A stretch of 64,000 nucleotides of DNA, taken from contig JAILNI010000028.1 of NCBI GenBank assembly GCA_024691765.1, positions 1 through 64,000 of the forward strand, given 5' to 3'. Shown here in pieces: positions 1 to 9,458 of the stretch. The DNA comes from Bacteroidales bacterium. Its GTDB lineage: Bacteria; Bacteroidota; Bacteroidia; Bacteroidales; UBA932. Made by a program: the position numbers and the translations under genes. A model generated the notes under the pieces. That model worked only from the letters and a program-made list of their open reading frames with translations. It did no database searches and was not told the DNA's origin. The stretch's first letter is position 1. Every line of letters begins with the position of its first letter.

Positions 1-1105
1 ACCCTCGTCGGCCGGCATGGAGCAGGTGAGCGTGAAGATGTTCGGGGCCAGGGGCGACGGCGTCACCGATGATACCGAAGCCATACAGAGGGCAATCGAT
101 TACCTGGATGCACGGGGCGGAGGTAAGCTGTACTTTCCGTATACCGCCAAAGGATATCTGCTTTCCTCTCCGGGCAGGGAGTACTCGCGCGACGGAAGGC
201 TCGTGCGCGCGCAACTGGTGCTCCCGTCGACCAATTCCAACATCCAGTTCGAGGGGGAGATGCCGTGCAAGCTTCTTTACACCTATCAGGTGCGTCCGCC
301 CGAGAGCGTAGCGCAGAACTTCGAGCCTACGAAATTCGGCACCCAGGGCATGCCTAATACCTGCCTGCATTCCACCTGGGACGCCCCCGAAGTGAGGGAC
401 TCCCTCGAAAGGCCGTGGGCAGTGCTGGCGGCTCCCGAAGGCGACAGCTGCGACGGACGCTTTTCCATGACCTGCTTCTCCATGAAGAACCTGGAGATAA
501 GGGTGCATCTGGATACTTCCAGGATGTATCCCACCACCTCGGCCGCCTTCCTCAAGAATGTATCGAGGCTTATCGTGGAAGACTCCCAGTTCTGCCTCGA
601 CGAACAGGTGGGGGATACCGAACTGGGCAAATCCCTGCAGCCCAATCCCTGCCATACGATAGGGCTCCATACCTCGGGCAACCAGAACGACGACCAGATA
701 CTTCGCAACGTGGCGGTACAGGGTTTCCGTTACGGCTTCGTGCTGGGCGAGCACATCTGCGCGGACTATCTCTACGTGCACAACTGCGAGGAGGCAATCG
801 TTTTCCACGACGCCACCCACATGTCCACGATAGGCCACATCGTCGCCCAGCATAACCGCATAATCCTCTCGACCACCAGGGGAAAGATGTTCGGCAATAC
901 TCCGGCCAAGGTCTACCTGACAATAGGGGTGCTGAATTTCGAGGGCGGGCAGACAGTTCCCTCGCCCCCGGAAGTCTCAAAACTGGTTTACGGCGTTTAC
1001 GACCCCGACAATCGTCTTCGCGGCTCCATCAGATGGCATGAACCCTGGGGGCTCGGCGTCTTCCCGGTTTACGGGGCGGGGCGTTTCGATATAAAGAAGT
1101 TCTGA
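1..1105 (+). CDS. Pectate-lyase-like right-handed beta-helix protein (5' end cut off)
   Basis: The reading frame is open to the left edge, so the first ATG at 17 may be internal and the true start probably lies outside the window. The N-terminal motif MFGARGDGVTDDTEAIQRAI is the hallmark of the pectate lyase 3 / GH28-like superfamily, in which a right-handed beta-helix binds a polysaccharide chain. About 362 residues are visible, with repeated short beta-strand-like stretches (such as NVSRLIVEDSQF) through the middle. I see no clear catalytic Asp triad of GH28, so lyase versus hydrolase is open. It is the first visible gene of a + strand operon with a heparinase-like protein, GH39, GH3 and kduDI, which fits attack on a uronic-acid polysaccharide. 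Family assignment is firm, enzymatic activity is inferred. Confidence 0.75.
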   Translation, partial: PSSAGMEQVSVKMFGARGDGVTDDTEAIQRAIDYLDARGGGKLYFPYTAKGYLLSSPGREYSRDGRLVRAQLVLPSTNSNIQFEGEMPCKLLYTYQVRPPESVAQNFEPTKFGTQGMPNTCLHSTWDAPEVRDSLERPWAVLAAPEGDSCDGRFSMTCFSMKNLEIRVHLDTSRMYPTTSAAFLKNVSRLIVEDSQFCLDEQVGDTELGKSLQPNPCHTIGLHTSGNQNDDQILRNVAVQGFRYGFVLGEHICADYLYVHNCEEAIVFHDATHMSTIGHIVAQHNRIILSTTRGKMFGNTPAKVYLTIGVLNFEGGQTVPSPPEVSKLVYGVYDPDNRLRGSIRWHEPWGLGVFPVYGAGRFDIKKF

Positions 1106-1123
1106 CCTCCCTTTTCGTAATCC

Positions 1124-3433
1124 ATGGGCGCTTTGAAGAGAGTTCTGACTATGTCGATGCTGGTGATTTCACTGGCATTGACTTTTTCCTGCCGTGAAAA
1201 GACCCCCTCGGAAGAACTAATGGAAGTCTTTTCGCTGCTCGATCTGGACCGCCCGGGCCTGGAAAGCGTAAAGGCGGCCTGCGACGGCGCCCGGTGGAAC
1301 GAGGCGGCGGATGCCCTTCTGGAGTATTACCGCAACAGGCAGGACGTCTACATGCCGGGGCATGACTCCCGGGAGGCTGCCGAGAAAGACATGCTCTGGG
1401 CCGACGACGCCCTCAGGCACACCTTCCACGTGCTTGAAGAGCCCGTGTGGAACTACGGGAAAGATATCGACTGGCAATACTGGCCGGTAAAGAACATCGA
1501 GATGCGCGTGCAGCTGCACCGCCAGGGCTGGTGGACTTCGCTCGGCAGGGCTTACCGCAGCACCGGAAAGGAAAAGTACGCCCGTGAGTACGTGGCCGAG
1601 TTCCGCGACTGGGTGAAAAAGAACCCTTACAAGCCTTTCGGCACCGACCAGGGAGGTACTGTCAGCAGCGGCGCAATAGGCGTGGACTCGCCCAACGAGT
1701 GTTTCGCATGGAGGCCACTCGAAATCGGCATACGGCTCCTCAGGTGGGAGCTGCAGTTCGACCTCTTCCTGAATTCGAAGAACTTCACGCCGGAGTTCCT
1801 CCTGGAATTCCTGCGTTCATATCACCGGAACGCGACGGTGCTCATGGGGAGTTTCAGCCCTGAGGGCAACCACCTCATACATCAGTCCTCGGGCGCCGTC
1901 CGCGCGGGCATCTGTTTCCCCGAATTCAGGGATGCGGAATCCTGGCTCGAGGCAGGCGTGAAGAACCTGAATGCCGAAATAAAGCGCCAGACTTTCCCGG
2001 ACGGCTGCCATTTCGAACTCGACCCGGGCTATCACATAGGTTTCGTGGAATCCTACGACGACGCGATACAGGTGGCGGTGAAAAACGGCAGGACGGATCT
2101 TTTCCCGAAGGAATGCCTGGAGCAGCTGGTGCGCATGACCAGGTACTATCTGGACTACTGCTACCCCGACGGAACCCACCCCTGCTTCAGCGACGCACGC
2201 CGCCACGAAGACCTTGCGGATTCCGTACTCCTCGCAGACGTGAGCCGCTATCTCGATACAGTCGAAGCGAAACAAATAACCGACGTTCCCGCTTACAAAT
2301 CCTCCGGCCATCCGGATACCGGATTCTACTGTTTCCGCAGCGGCTGGATGGACGACAGCATCATTATGCCGATCAAGGCTACAGAGCGCGGGGCGTGGCA
2401 TGCTCAGCCCGATTTCGGCACTTTCGAACTCTGGGCCTACGGCAGGAAACTCATGCCCGACGCAGGGTCCTACACCTATTCTGGCGATGCAGGGATTGAG
2501 AAGGAGAGGGCCTACTTCAAGGCTACAGCCCGTCACAATGCCCTTACCCTCGACGACAGGAACTACGACGCCCCGCATCCGAAGGTCCTGGCCTGGCGGC
2601 CCGAGGGGAACAATCAGCTTCTGTGCATGCAGCACGAGGCTTACGCGGGCCTTACGCGCCGCCGCAGCATAGAATTCACAGCAGAAGAATACTTCACCGT
2701 TACCGACGAGGTCTGGGGCCCGGCATCGGGGCGCCTTACCCTTCGCAACTGTCTGGGGCCCGGTTCCGTGGAAGAAACCGCCCCGGGGGAGTACGTTTAT
2801 ACCGACGGTGACGCCGGCCTCCGTATCAGCGTTTCCGGCCCTGCCGGCTCGAAGCTGGGCATAGCCAGCGACTGGTTCAGCGAGGCCATGCACGAGAGGG
2901 CCCTTCGCCCCGTCATACGTCTCGACGTCGAGCGTGCTCCCGGCAGCGGAGTCCAGCGTTTCGTCACCGTCCTGCGTCCTTTCGCCAACAATCAAAACAG
3001 CATCATGGATAAAAACGAAGAGAAACTCATCAAGCCCGACGGCTTCGTGCTGGAGCACCCTGCCATAGACGTGGCGGATCCGGTCGCGGTAGCGGCATGG
3101 TGGTGCGAGAATCTCGGGTTTACCATAACCCGCCAGAAAGACGACGAGACCCACACCACCTTCATCGTGGATGCCAGCGGCCGCGTGGCTATTGAAATGT
3201 ACCGTGCAAGGACGCAGCCGGTCGCTCCCGACTACGCCTCCATGGATCCCCTCACCCTTCATTTCGGATTCACTTCGAAGGATGTCGACGCCGATATAGA
3301 ACGCCTCACAAAGGCGGGAGCCACCCTCGTGGTGCACGAGAAATCCCCCGGCTTCGACGGCGCCATGATGCGCGACCCCTTCGGAATTCCGATACAGTTT
3401 GTCAAACGAGAAAAAAGCGTATTGCTGAAATAA
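1124..3433 (+). CDS. Heparinase II/III-like lipoprotein with C-terminal VOC (glyoxalase-like) domain
   Basis: Residues 1-23 are a lipoprotein signal ending at a Cys (LALTFSC), so the enzyme should be surface or periplasmic. Residues about 35-620 match the heparinase II/III polysaccharide lyase fold: an alpha-toroid part followed by a beta-sandwich carrying GNHLIHQS, LDPGYH and GAWHAQPDFG (His426), the pattern of PL12-like and related lyases that cleave uronate-containing glycans by beta-elimination. After residue 627 the chain continues into a complete VOC/glyoxalase-fold domain (about 628-769; ends GIPIQFVKR). An in-frame ATG at 3005 begins exactly at this junction (MDKNEEK). Either the two genes are fused or a second protein starts internally. 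VOC domains are normally cytoplasmic metalloenzymes, so an exported fusion is odd. The next gene follows after 1 base. Confidence 0.85.
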   Translation: MGALKRVLTMSMLVISLALTFSCREKTPSEELMEVFSLLDLDRPGLESVKAACDGARWNEAADALLEYYRNRQDVYMPGHDSREAAEKDMLWADDALRHTFHVLEEPVWNYGKDIDWQYWPVKNIEMRVQLHRQGWWTSLGRAYRSTGKEKYAREYVAEFRDWVKKNPYKPFGTDQGGTVSSGAIGVDSPNECFAWRPLEIGIRLLRWELQFDLFLNSKNFTPEFLLEFLRSYHRNATVLMGSFSPEGNHLIHQSSGAVRAGICFPEFRDAESWLEAGVKNLNAEIKRQTFPDGCHFELDPGYHIGFVESYDDAIQVAVKNGRTDLFPKECLEQLVRMTRYYLDYCYPDGTHPCFSDARRHEDLADSVLLADVSRYLDTVEAKQITDVPAYKSSGHPDTGFYCFRSGWMDDSIIMPIKATERGAWHAQPDFGTFELWAYGRKLMPDAGSYTYSGDAGIEKERAYFKATARHNALTLDDRNYDAPHPKVLAWRPEGNNQLLCMQHEAYAGLTRRRSIEFTAEEYFTVTDEVWGPASGRLTLRNCLGPGSVEETAPGEYVYTDGDAGLRISVSGPAGSKLGIASDWFSEAMHERALRPVIRLDVERAPGSGVQRFVTVLRPFANNQNSIMDKNEEKLIKPDGFVLEHPAIDVADPVAVAAWWCENLGFTITRQKDDETHTTFIVDASGRVAIEMYRARTQPVAPDYASMDPLTLHFGFTSKDVDADIERLTKAGATLVVHEKSPGFDGAMMRDPFGIPIQFVKREKSVLLK

Positions 3434-3434
3434 T

Positions 3435-4850
3435 ATGAAAAGACTTGCAGCGACCCTCGCGGCCATGCTTATAGCTGGTGTCTGCCTCTTCGCGCAGATC
3501 AAGGTCACTCCCTCTGCGGCGGTCGGCCCGATCAAGCGAATGAACGCCGTTAACAACGGCCCCCGCATCAATAACTCGGAACAGGTGTATACCGGTACGA
3601 CCGGCTATTTCAAGGCGGCCAACGTAGGCTATTCCCGCAACCACGACGCTGCAGGCGCCGGAGCGTACGGCGAGCACGTGGTGGACATTTCCGTCATCTT
3701 CCCGGATTTCTCGAAGAATCCCGACAAGCCGGAGTCCTACGACTTCACCCTTACCGACAGGTACGTAAAGAGCATCCAGGACGCGGGCGTCGAGGTTTTC
3801 TACCGGCTCGGCCAGAGCATAGAGAACCAGCCTCTCAAAAAATACAACATCTATCCGCCCAAGGACAATAAGAAGTGGGCGCGTATATGCGAACACATCA
3901 TACGCCACTACAACGAAGGCTGGGCCGGCGGCTTCCACTATAATATAAAGTACTGGGAGATATGGAACGAGCCCAACCTCGAATGGGACAACGACAAATG
4001 GAAGGTTGACCCCCGTTGCTGGGCCGGTTCCCCGGAACAGTTCTACGACTTCTTCGAGGTGGCTGTAAAGCACCTCAAAGGCTGCTTCCCCGACCTTCTT
4101 ATCGGCGGTCCGGCCATGTCGGGGCGTGACCCCGGGGTGAGGGAGATTCCCGTATGGTACGAGAGGCTCCTTTCCGAGATGAAGCGCAGGAACGTGCCCC
4201 TCGATTTCTTCGCATGGCACATCTACGAGTACGATCCCACGGTCTATACCGATTATTCCTATCAGGTCCGCGCCCTTCTGGACAAGTACGGCTACGGCAA
4301 AGCCGAGTCTTTCCTTAACGAATGGAACTATATCAAGAGCTGGACTGACGACTATCCCTATTCGACGCGCGCGATGTCCAGCCCCAAGGCGGGAGCATTC
4401 GTCTGCGCCTCCATGCAGGAAGGCCAGAACTGCCCAACGGACATGATGATGTACTATGACTGGCGCCCCGGAAGCGTATTCAACGGCCTGTTCGACGCAT
4501 ACAGCGACGCCCCGCTCTGGAGCTACTGGGCCCTGTACGCATGGGGGAAACTGAAAACTCTCGGCACCCAGGTCGTGTCGGATTGCAGCATTCCCGATGT
4601 CCGCGTGACTGCGGCCGCAGGCGAGGGCGGCAGGCTTGGAATACTGGTCAGCCGCTATGTGCTCGACGACAACGTCACGGCGGTAAAGGATGTGACGGTA
4701 AGCCTCTCCGGAGGGAAGTTCGACGAAAAGGTGCGCTGCCACATCACCGACCAGTTCAACATGAACACCGAGTATCCCGTGGCACTGCAGCCCGACGGCA
4801 CGCTGCTTCTTCCCCTGCAGCCGCATTCATTCGTTTTCATTGAATTTTAG
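3435..4850 (+). CDS. GH39-like glycoside hydrolase (beta-xylosidase / iduronidase type)
   Basis: A signal peptide (MKRLAATLAAMLIAGVCLFAQ) precedes a TIM-barrel glycosidase of 471 residues. The clan GH-A acid/base motif is present as EIWNEPN with Glu179, and the nucleophile motif as SFLNEWNY with Glu296, the spacing expected for GH39. A small beta-sandwich follows the barrel. GH39 members act on beta-xylosides or on alpha-L-iduronides of glycosaminoglycans. With a heparinase-like lyase upstream and kduDI downstream, either linkage is plausible. The start is 1 base after the stop of the previous gene, so translation is probably coupled. Substrate is inferred only from context. Confidence 0.85.
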   Translation: MKRLAATLAAMLIAGVCLFAQIKVTPSAAVGPIKRMNAVNNGPRINNSEQVYTGTTGYFKAANVGYSRNHDAAGAGAYGEHVVDISVIFPDFSKNPDKPESYDFTLTDRYVKSIQDAGVEVFYRLGQSIENQPLKKYNIYPPKDNKKWARICEHIIRHYNEGWAGGFHYNIKYWEIWNEPNLEWDNDKWKVDPRCWAGSPEQFYDFFEVAVKHLKGCFPDLLIGGPAMSGRDPGVREIPVWYERLLSEMKRRNVPLDFFAWHIYEYDPTVYTDYSYQVRALLDKYGYGKAESFLNEWNYIKSWTDDYPYSTRAMSSPKAGAFVCASMQEGQNCPTDMMMYYDWRPGSVFNGLFDAYSDAPLWSYWALYAWGKLKTLGTQVVSDCSIPDVRVTAAAGEGGRLGILVSRYVLDDNVTAVKDVTVSLSGGKFDEKVRCHITDQFNMNTEYPVALQPDGTLLLPLQPHSFVFIEF

Positions 4851-4858
4851 TATATTTG
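4830..4858 (+). promoter_or_regulatory. Candidate internal promoter before the GH3 gene
   Basis: TATATTTG at 4851-4858 matches the Bacteroidetes -7 box TAnnTTTG. The best -33 candidate is a weak TTCG at 4830-4833 with a 17-base spacer. It would start a transcript about 15 bases before the ATG at 4880. Confidence 0.4.
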
Positions 4859-4879
4859 GAGAAACAAACAGAATCAACC

Positions 4880-6940
4880 ATGAAAAAAACATTGATCATT
4901 TCTGCAGTCGCCCTGTTTTTCGGCTCGCTGGCTTTCGCTCAACCCTACATCATCACCCAGGCTGACAAGGACCGCGCGGCGGAACTCGTGGGCAAGATGA
5001 CCCTCGACGAGAAGATAGAACTGATTTCCGGCAAGATCGACGGCTTCCACACAGCGGCTATCGAAAGGCTGGGCATTCCTTCCGTGAGGATGGCCGACGG
5101 CCCCCAGGGCGTGCGCAACAAGACCAACAGTACCTATTACCCCTGCGGAATAGGCCTCGCCGCAAGTTTCAGCCGTGACGCCGCCAAAGGCGTGGGCGAC
5201 GGAATTGGCTTCGACGCCACCGCGCGCGGAGTGAGGATAATGCTTTGCCCGGGCGTGAACATCTACCGTTCACCTCTCTGCGGCCGCAACTTCGAATACT
5301 ACGGAGAGGATCCCTTCCTTGCTTCTGAGATAGCCCTCAATTACATCGAAGGTATACAGGACCACAGGGTCATCGCCACCATAAAGCACTTCGCCGCCAA
5401 CAATCAGGAGTACCAGCGCCACCGCACCAGCTCCTGCGTCGACGAGCGCACCCTCAACGAAATCTACTTCCCGACCTTCCGCAAGGCCGTGGAGCAGGGA
5501 GACGTTGCCGCAGTGATGACCAGCTACAACCCCCTGAACGGCGTTCACTCCGCCGAGAGTTCGTGGCTCATCAAGGAGAACCTCCGCAAGTGGGGATTCG
5601 AGGGCATAGTGATGTCCGACTGGAAGTCCACCTACTCTACCCTTGGCGTGCTTACCAGCGGCCTCGACCTGGAGATGCCGGAGAGCTTCACCACCAAGCC
5701 CGAGATGGTGAAGCCCCTCGTTGAAAACGGTGTCGTTCCCGAGGCAAAGCTCGACCTTATGTGCCAGCACATACTCCAGACCTTCATAGCGTTCGGCCTT
5801 CTCGACCAGCCCGCAAAGGACGAGTCCATCCCCGAGGATTACGAGCATTCCCGCGACATGGCGTACAACGCCGCAGTCGAGGCTCCCGTGCTCCTCGCCA
5901 ACAAGGGCGTCCTTCCCCTGAAGAAGGGCCGCATCGTGGTGCTCGGCCCCAATGCCAATACCGTGGCCTACGGCGGAGGTTCAGGTCGCATGGATCCCAT
6001 CCCCGGCCGCAACATCACTCCTTACGCCGGACTCAAGGCTCTCGGAAAGAAATACAACGTTCAGCTCATCGAGAATACCGAATTCTCGGCAGACGAGCAG
6101 AAGGCAATCTCCAAGGCCAACGCCGTGGTGGTGGTGGTAGGATTCAACCACGACACCGAAATGGAGAACCACGACAGGACCTACGCCCTTCCCGCCGGCC
6201 AGAACGAGCTGATTGCCTCTGCGGCCGCGCTTAACAAGAATACCGTCGTCATAATCAATTCCGGCGGCGAGGTGGACATCACCCCGTTCAAGGACAAGGT
6301 GGCTGCCATCATAATGGCATGGTACGGCGGCCAGGAGGGCGGAAAGGCCCTCGCCGACATCATCTCCGGAAAGGTGTCTCCCTCCGGCAAGCTTCCCTTC
6401 ACCTTCTGGGGTTCGGAGGAGAAGAACCCTGCCGCGCAGTACTATCATGCGCTCGATCCCGGGGTGCACAAACTCAGCCCGAGCCGCAACCCGTATCCGC
6501 ACGCAGTCTATTCCGAAGGCATCTTCGTGGGTTACCGCGGAGTTGAGAAGTTCGGAGTCGAGCCCATGTTCCCCTTCGGATACGGACTCAGCTACTCCTC
6601 CTTCGACTATTCCGCAGGTTCGGTGGTTCCGACCGCGGACGGCTGCGAGGTGGTTTTCACCGTAAAGAATACCGGAAAGGTGGATGCGAAGGAATCTGTC
6701 CAGGTTTACGTGGCTCCCGTCAAGCCTTCCGTGATGCGTCCCGCATTCGAGCTCAAGGGCTTCGACAAGAAACTCATTGCCAAAGGCAAGAGCGTAGAGT
6801 TCAGGATCCCCCTGTCTTTCAGCGAATTCTCCTACTACGATGAGGAGACCCACTGCTGGAAGGTCGATGCCGGAGAATATAAGCTGCTTGTCGGCTCGTC
6901 GTCGAGCGACATCAGGCTCAGTCTGGATTTTAAACTGTAA
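4880..6940 (+). CDS. GH3 beta-glycosidase, secreted
   Basis: The ATG at 4880 gives a clean signal peptide (MKKTLIISAVALFFGSLAFAQ). A TTG codon eight codons upstream is in frame but lies inside the promoter-like box, so I reject it. The 686-residue protein has the usual GH3 order: a TIM barrel with KHFAANNQEYQRHR (substrate-binding KH and the following residues) and the catalytic Asp247 in IVMSDWKSTY, an alpha/beta sandwich domain, and a C-terminal fibronectin-III-like domain from about residue 590. GH3 enzymes release terminal beta-linked glucose, xylose or N-acetylhexosamine. It most resembles the beta-glucosidase/xylosidase branch. Its role would be trimming oligosaccharides made by the lyases and the GH39 enzyme of the same operon. 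Confidence 0.92.
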   Translation: MKKTLIISAVALFFGSLAFAQPYIITQADKDRAAELVGKMTLDEKIELISGKIDGFHTAAIERLGIPSVRMADGPQGVRNKTNSTYYPCGIGLAASFSRDAAKGVGDGIGFDATARGVRIMLCPGVNIYRSPLCGRNFEYYGEDPFLASEIALNYIEGIQDHRVIATIKHFAANNQEYQRHRTSSCVDERTLNEIYFPTFRKAVEQGDVAAVMTSYNPLNGVHSAESSWLIKENLRKWGFEGIVMSDWKSTYSTLGVLTSGLDLEMPESFTTKPEMVKPLVENGVVPEAKLDLMCQHILQTFIAFGLLDQPAKDESIPEDYEHSRDMAYNAAVEAPVLLANKGVLPLKKGRIVVLGPNANTVAYGGGSGRMDPIPGRNITPYAGLKALGKKYNVQLIENTEFSADEQKAISKANAVVVVVGFNHDTEMENHDRTYALPAGQNELIASAAALNKNTVVIINSGGEVDITPFKDKVAAIIMAWYGGQEGGKALADIISGKVSPSGKLPFTFWGSEEKNPAAQYYHALDPGVHKLSPSRNPYPHAVYSEGIFVGYRGVEKFGVEPMFPFGYGLSYSSFDYSAGSVVPTADGCEVVFTVKNTGKVDAKESVQVYVAPVKPSVMRPAFELKGFDKKLIAKGKSVEFRIPLSFSEFSYYDEETHCWKVDAGEYKLLVGSSSSDIRLSLDFKL

Positions 6941-6944
6941 TTCC

Positions 6945-7748
6945 ATGGCCAGCCCCTTCTCACTTGAAGGCAAGAACGCCTGGATCACAGGCGCCGCCTA
7001 CGGAATAGGTTTCGCGATTGCCAAGGCTTTCGTGCAGGCGGGGGTGGCCAGCATCATCTTCAATACATCGAACGAGGCCTCGATGCTCAAGGGCCTCGAG
7101 GCATACAAGGAAGCCGGAATCACTAACGTGCACGGCTATGTCTGCGACGTTACCGACGAGGCGGCCGTGAAAGCCCTGGTTGAGAAAATCCATGCCGAGG
7201 TGGGCCGTATCGACATCCTGGTGAACAACGCCGGCATCATCAAGCGCATCCCCATGCACGAGATGAAGAGGGAAGAGTTCCAGCAGGTGATCGACGTGGA
7301 CCTGGTCGCCCCCTACATTGTTTCCAGCGCTGTACTTCCGGAGATGATGGAGCGCCGCGAGGGCAAGATCATCAACATCTGCTCGATGATGTCCGAACTG
7401 GGCCGCGAGACCGTGAGTGCCTACGCAGCCGCGAAAGGCGGCCTGAAGATGCTTACCCGCAACATCTGCTCGGAATACGGTGAGTACAACATCCAGTGCA
7501 ACGGCATAGGCCCCGGCTACATCGCCACTCCGCAGACTGCTCCGCTTCGCGAAAAGCAGCCCGACGGCAGCCGCCATCCCTTCGACTCCTTCATCTGCGC
7601 GAAGACCCCGGCCGGCCGCTGGCTTGAACCGGAAGAACTCGGCGGCCCCGCAGTCTTCCTGGCCTCCCACGCCTCCGACGCCGTCAACGGCCACATCCTC
7701 TATGTGGACGGCGGCATCCTGGCCTACATTGGAAAACAACCGAAATAG
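6945..7748 (+). CDS. kduD: KduD-type SDR: 2-deoxy-D-gluconate 3-dehydrogenase / gluconate 5-dehydrogenase
   Basis: The protein of 267 residues from the ATG at 6945 begins MASPFSLEGKNAWITGAAYG, a classical short-chain dehydrogenase start with the TGxxxGIG cofactor loop. NNAG and the catalytic Ser-Tyr-Lys set (NICSMMS, then YAAAK) are present. In-frame upstream codons lie inside the GH3 gene and are not used. The closest families are KduD, which reduces 2,5-diketo-3-deoxygluconate to KDG, and gluconate 5-dehydrogenase. The directly following kduI favours the KduD role. Cytoplasmic. It starts 4 bases after the GH3 stop. Confidence 0.85.
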   Translation: MASPFSLEGKNAWITGAAYGIGFAIAKAFVQAGVASIIFNTSNEASMLKGLEAYKEAGITNVHGYVCDVTDEAAVKALVEKIHAEVGRIDILVNNAGIIKRIPMHEMKREEFQQVIDVDLVAPYIVSSAVLPEMMERREGKIINICSMMSELGRETVSAYAAAKGGLKMLTRNICSEYGEYNIQCNGIGPGYIATPQTAPLREKQPDGSRHPFDSFICAKTPAGRWLEPEELGGPAVFLASHASDAVNGHILYVDGGILAYIGKQPK

Positions 7749-7750
7749 AT

Positions 7751-8593
7751 ATGAAAATCAACTGCACTGTACGCCAGGCGTCGAGCAATGTCGATGCGAA
7801 GTACTACGATACCGAACGCATACGCAAGGAATATCTCGTCCAGAACCTGATGGTCGCGGACGAGATCAACATGGTCTATTCCATGTTCGACCGCATCATC
7901 GCAGGCGGAGCCGTTCCGGTGAAGGAAGAGCTGGTCCTCACGCCCCCGGAAATCCTCCGCAGCGAGTATTTCACCCAGCGCCGTGAACTGGGAATCATCA
8001 ATGTCGGCGGTACGGGTATCGTGAAGGTCGGCGACGAGGAGTACATCATCCCCTTCAAGGAAGCCATCTACATCGGCCGCGGCGACCGCCATGTTTCCTT
8101 CCGGAGCGTCGATCCGGCCCATCCGGCCCATTTCTATTTCAACTCCGCGACCGCCCACCGCGAGACGGGTGTCAGGCAGGTCTCAAAAAAAGATGCCGTC
8201 GTCATGCACCTCGGCTCGCTCGAGGAGAGCAACGAGCGCACTATCAACCGCCTGCTCGTCAAGGAGGTCGTTCCCTGCTGCCAGCTGCAGATGGGCATGA
8301 CCGAGCTCGCCCCCGGCAGCACATGGAACACCATGCCGGCCCATACCCACGACCGCCGCATGGAGGTCTACTTCTACTTCGAACTCCCCGAAGACGCAGC
8401 CGTCTGCCACTTCATGGGAGAGCCGCAGGAGACTCGCCACATCTGGATGCACAACGAGGAAGCCGTGATTTCCCCGCAGTGGAGCATCCACAGCGCCTGC
8501 GCTACCCGCAACTATACCTTCATCTGGGGCATGTGCGGTGAGAACGACGACTACAACGACATGGACTGGTGCGCGGCCAAAGATCTGCGTTAG
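7751..8593 (+). CDS. kduI: 5-dehydro-4-deoxy-D-glucuronate isomerase
   Basis: This 280-residue protein is KduI, which isomerises 4-deoxy-5-keto-uronate (from pectin, glycosaminoglycan or other lyase products) to 2,5-diketo-3-deoxygluconate. The cupin metal ligands are visible as His198, His200 and Glu205 in PAHTHDRRMEVYFYF and a later His in WSIHSACATRN, two residues offset from those of E. coli KduI. Length equals the family norm. It is separated by 2 bases from kduD, and together they feed KDG to central metabolism. The next step enzymes (KdgK, KDPG aldolase) are not in the window. Confidence 0.96.
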   Translation: MKINCTVRQASSNVDAKYYDTERIRKEYLVQNLMVADEINMVYSMFDRIIAGGAVPVKEELVLTPPEILRSEYFTQRRELGIINVGGTGIVKVGDEEYIIPFKEAIYIGRGDRHVSFRSVDPAHPAHFYFNSATAHRETGVRQVSKKDAVVMHLGSLEESNERTINRLLVKEVVPCCQLQMGMTELAPGSTWNTMPAHTHDRRMEVYFYFELPEDAAVCHFMGEPQETRHIWMHNEEAVISPQWSIHSACATRNYTFIWGMCGENDDYNDMDWCAAKDLR

Positions 8594-8596
8594 CCT

Positions 8597-9454
8597 ATGA
8601 AAAAAGCTATTCTGGCGGCTCTTGCGCTGGTTTGCGTCCTGGCCTGCAACAACAGGGCCCCTGAAAGGATGGTCATGGCCCGCGCCGTTCCCGAGCGTGC
8701 CGACGACTTCGTCTTCGAGAACGATCTCATCGCCGGCCGTTTCTACGGCAAGGCCCTTGAGGGCAATCCCACCTCCCCGGGCGTTGACGTCTGGGTCAAA
8801 CTCCCCGGCAGGCTCGTCGCCGACGAGTGGTACGACCATGCAGTAAACGAGGATCCCAAATACTACCACCGCGACCACGGCGGCAAGGACTGCTACAAGG
8901 TCGCCGTCTCCCTCGGCGGAGGGGCCTCGGCTCCGTATCTCGACGGGAAGCTCTGCTTTCCCGCGACCAACTACCGTTCATACGAGATCCTTGAGGATAC
9001 CCTTACCCGGGTCCGTTTCGCCCTCGAGTATCCCGAATGGGAGGCGGCGGAAGGCATTACCGTGAGCCTGCGGAAAGAAGTCACCCTGAGTGCCGGCAGC
9101 TATTTCGCCGACGTCGCGGACTATTATACCTTCACGGGAACGGAAACGCTGCGTATCGCCGCCGGAGTCAAACTCCACGACGTCGAAAAGACCTGCAGGG
9201 GAGAGGGGCGCTTCGCCATCTGGGAGCATGCCTCCGACCAGAGCGTAGAGCCTGAGGACGGCATGCTCGGCCTCGCAGTCATCGGCCAGAATGGAGGAGT
9301 AGAGGGCATCGTTGAAGACGAAGGCTCCGGCCATATGCTCGTTTACGGATCCGTCCGCAGCGGAGAGCCGTTCCGCTACAGCTTCGGTTCCTGCTGGTCC
9401 AAGGGCAACATAAAAACGGCCGACGATTGGTTCGCACTCGCCGGCCGTCAGTAA
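8597..9454 (+). CDS. DUF4861-family lipoprotein
   Basis: MKKAILAALALVCVLAC is a lipoprotein signal with a Cys at residue 17. The rest of the 285 residues has the features I associate with DUF4861, including an N-terminal ADDFVFENDLIAGRFYG block followed by a beta-rich body. Members are common beside kduD/kduI in Bacteroidetes uronate loci, and their biochemical role is not known to me. The position as last gene of this operon suggests binding or processing of uronate oligosaccharides in the periplasm or at the surface. The stop codon is only 4 bases from the convergent gene on the other strand and I see no hairpin terminator between them. Confidence 0.7.
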   Translation: MKKAILAALALVCVLACNNRAPERMVMARAVPERADDFVFENDLIAGRFYGKALEGNPTSPGVDVWVKLPGRLVADEWYDHAVNEDPKYYHRDHGGKDCYKVAVSLGGGASAPYLDGKLCFPATNYRSYEILEDTLTRVRFALEYPEWEAAEGITVSLRKEVTLSAGSYFADVADYYTFTGTETLRIAAGVKLHDVEKTCRGEGRFAIWEHASDQSVEPEDGMLGLAVIGQNGGVEGIVEDEGSGHMLVYGSVRSGEPFRYSFGSCWSKGNIKTADDWFALAGRQ

Positions 9455-9458
9455 GAGA

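Noticed and set aside
1817..3571. A 584-codon open frame on the - strand.
   Set aside because: It is antisense to the heparinase-VOC gene, which has strong motifs.
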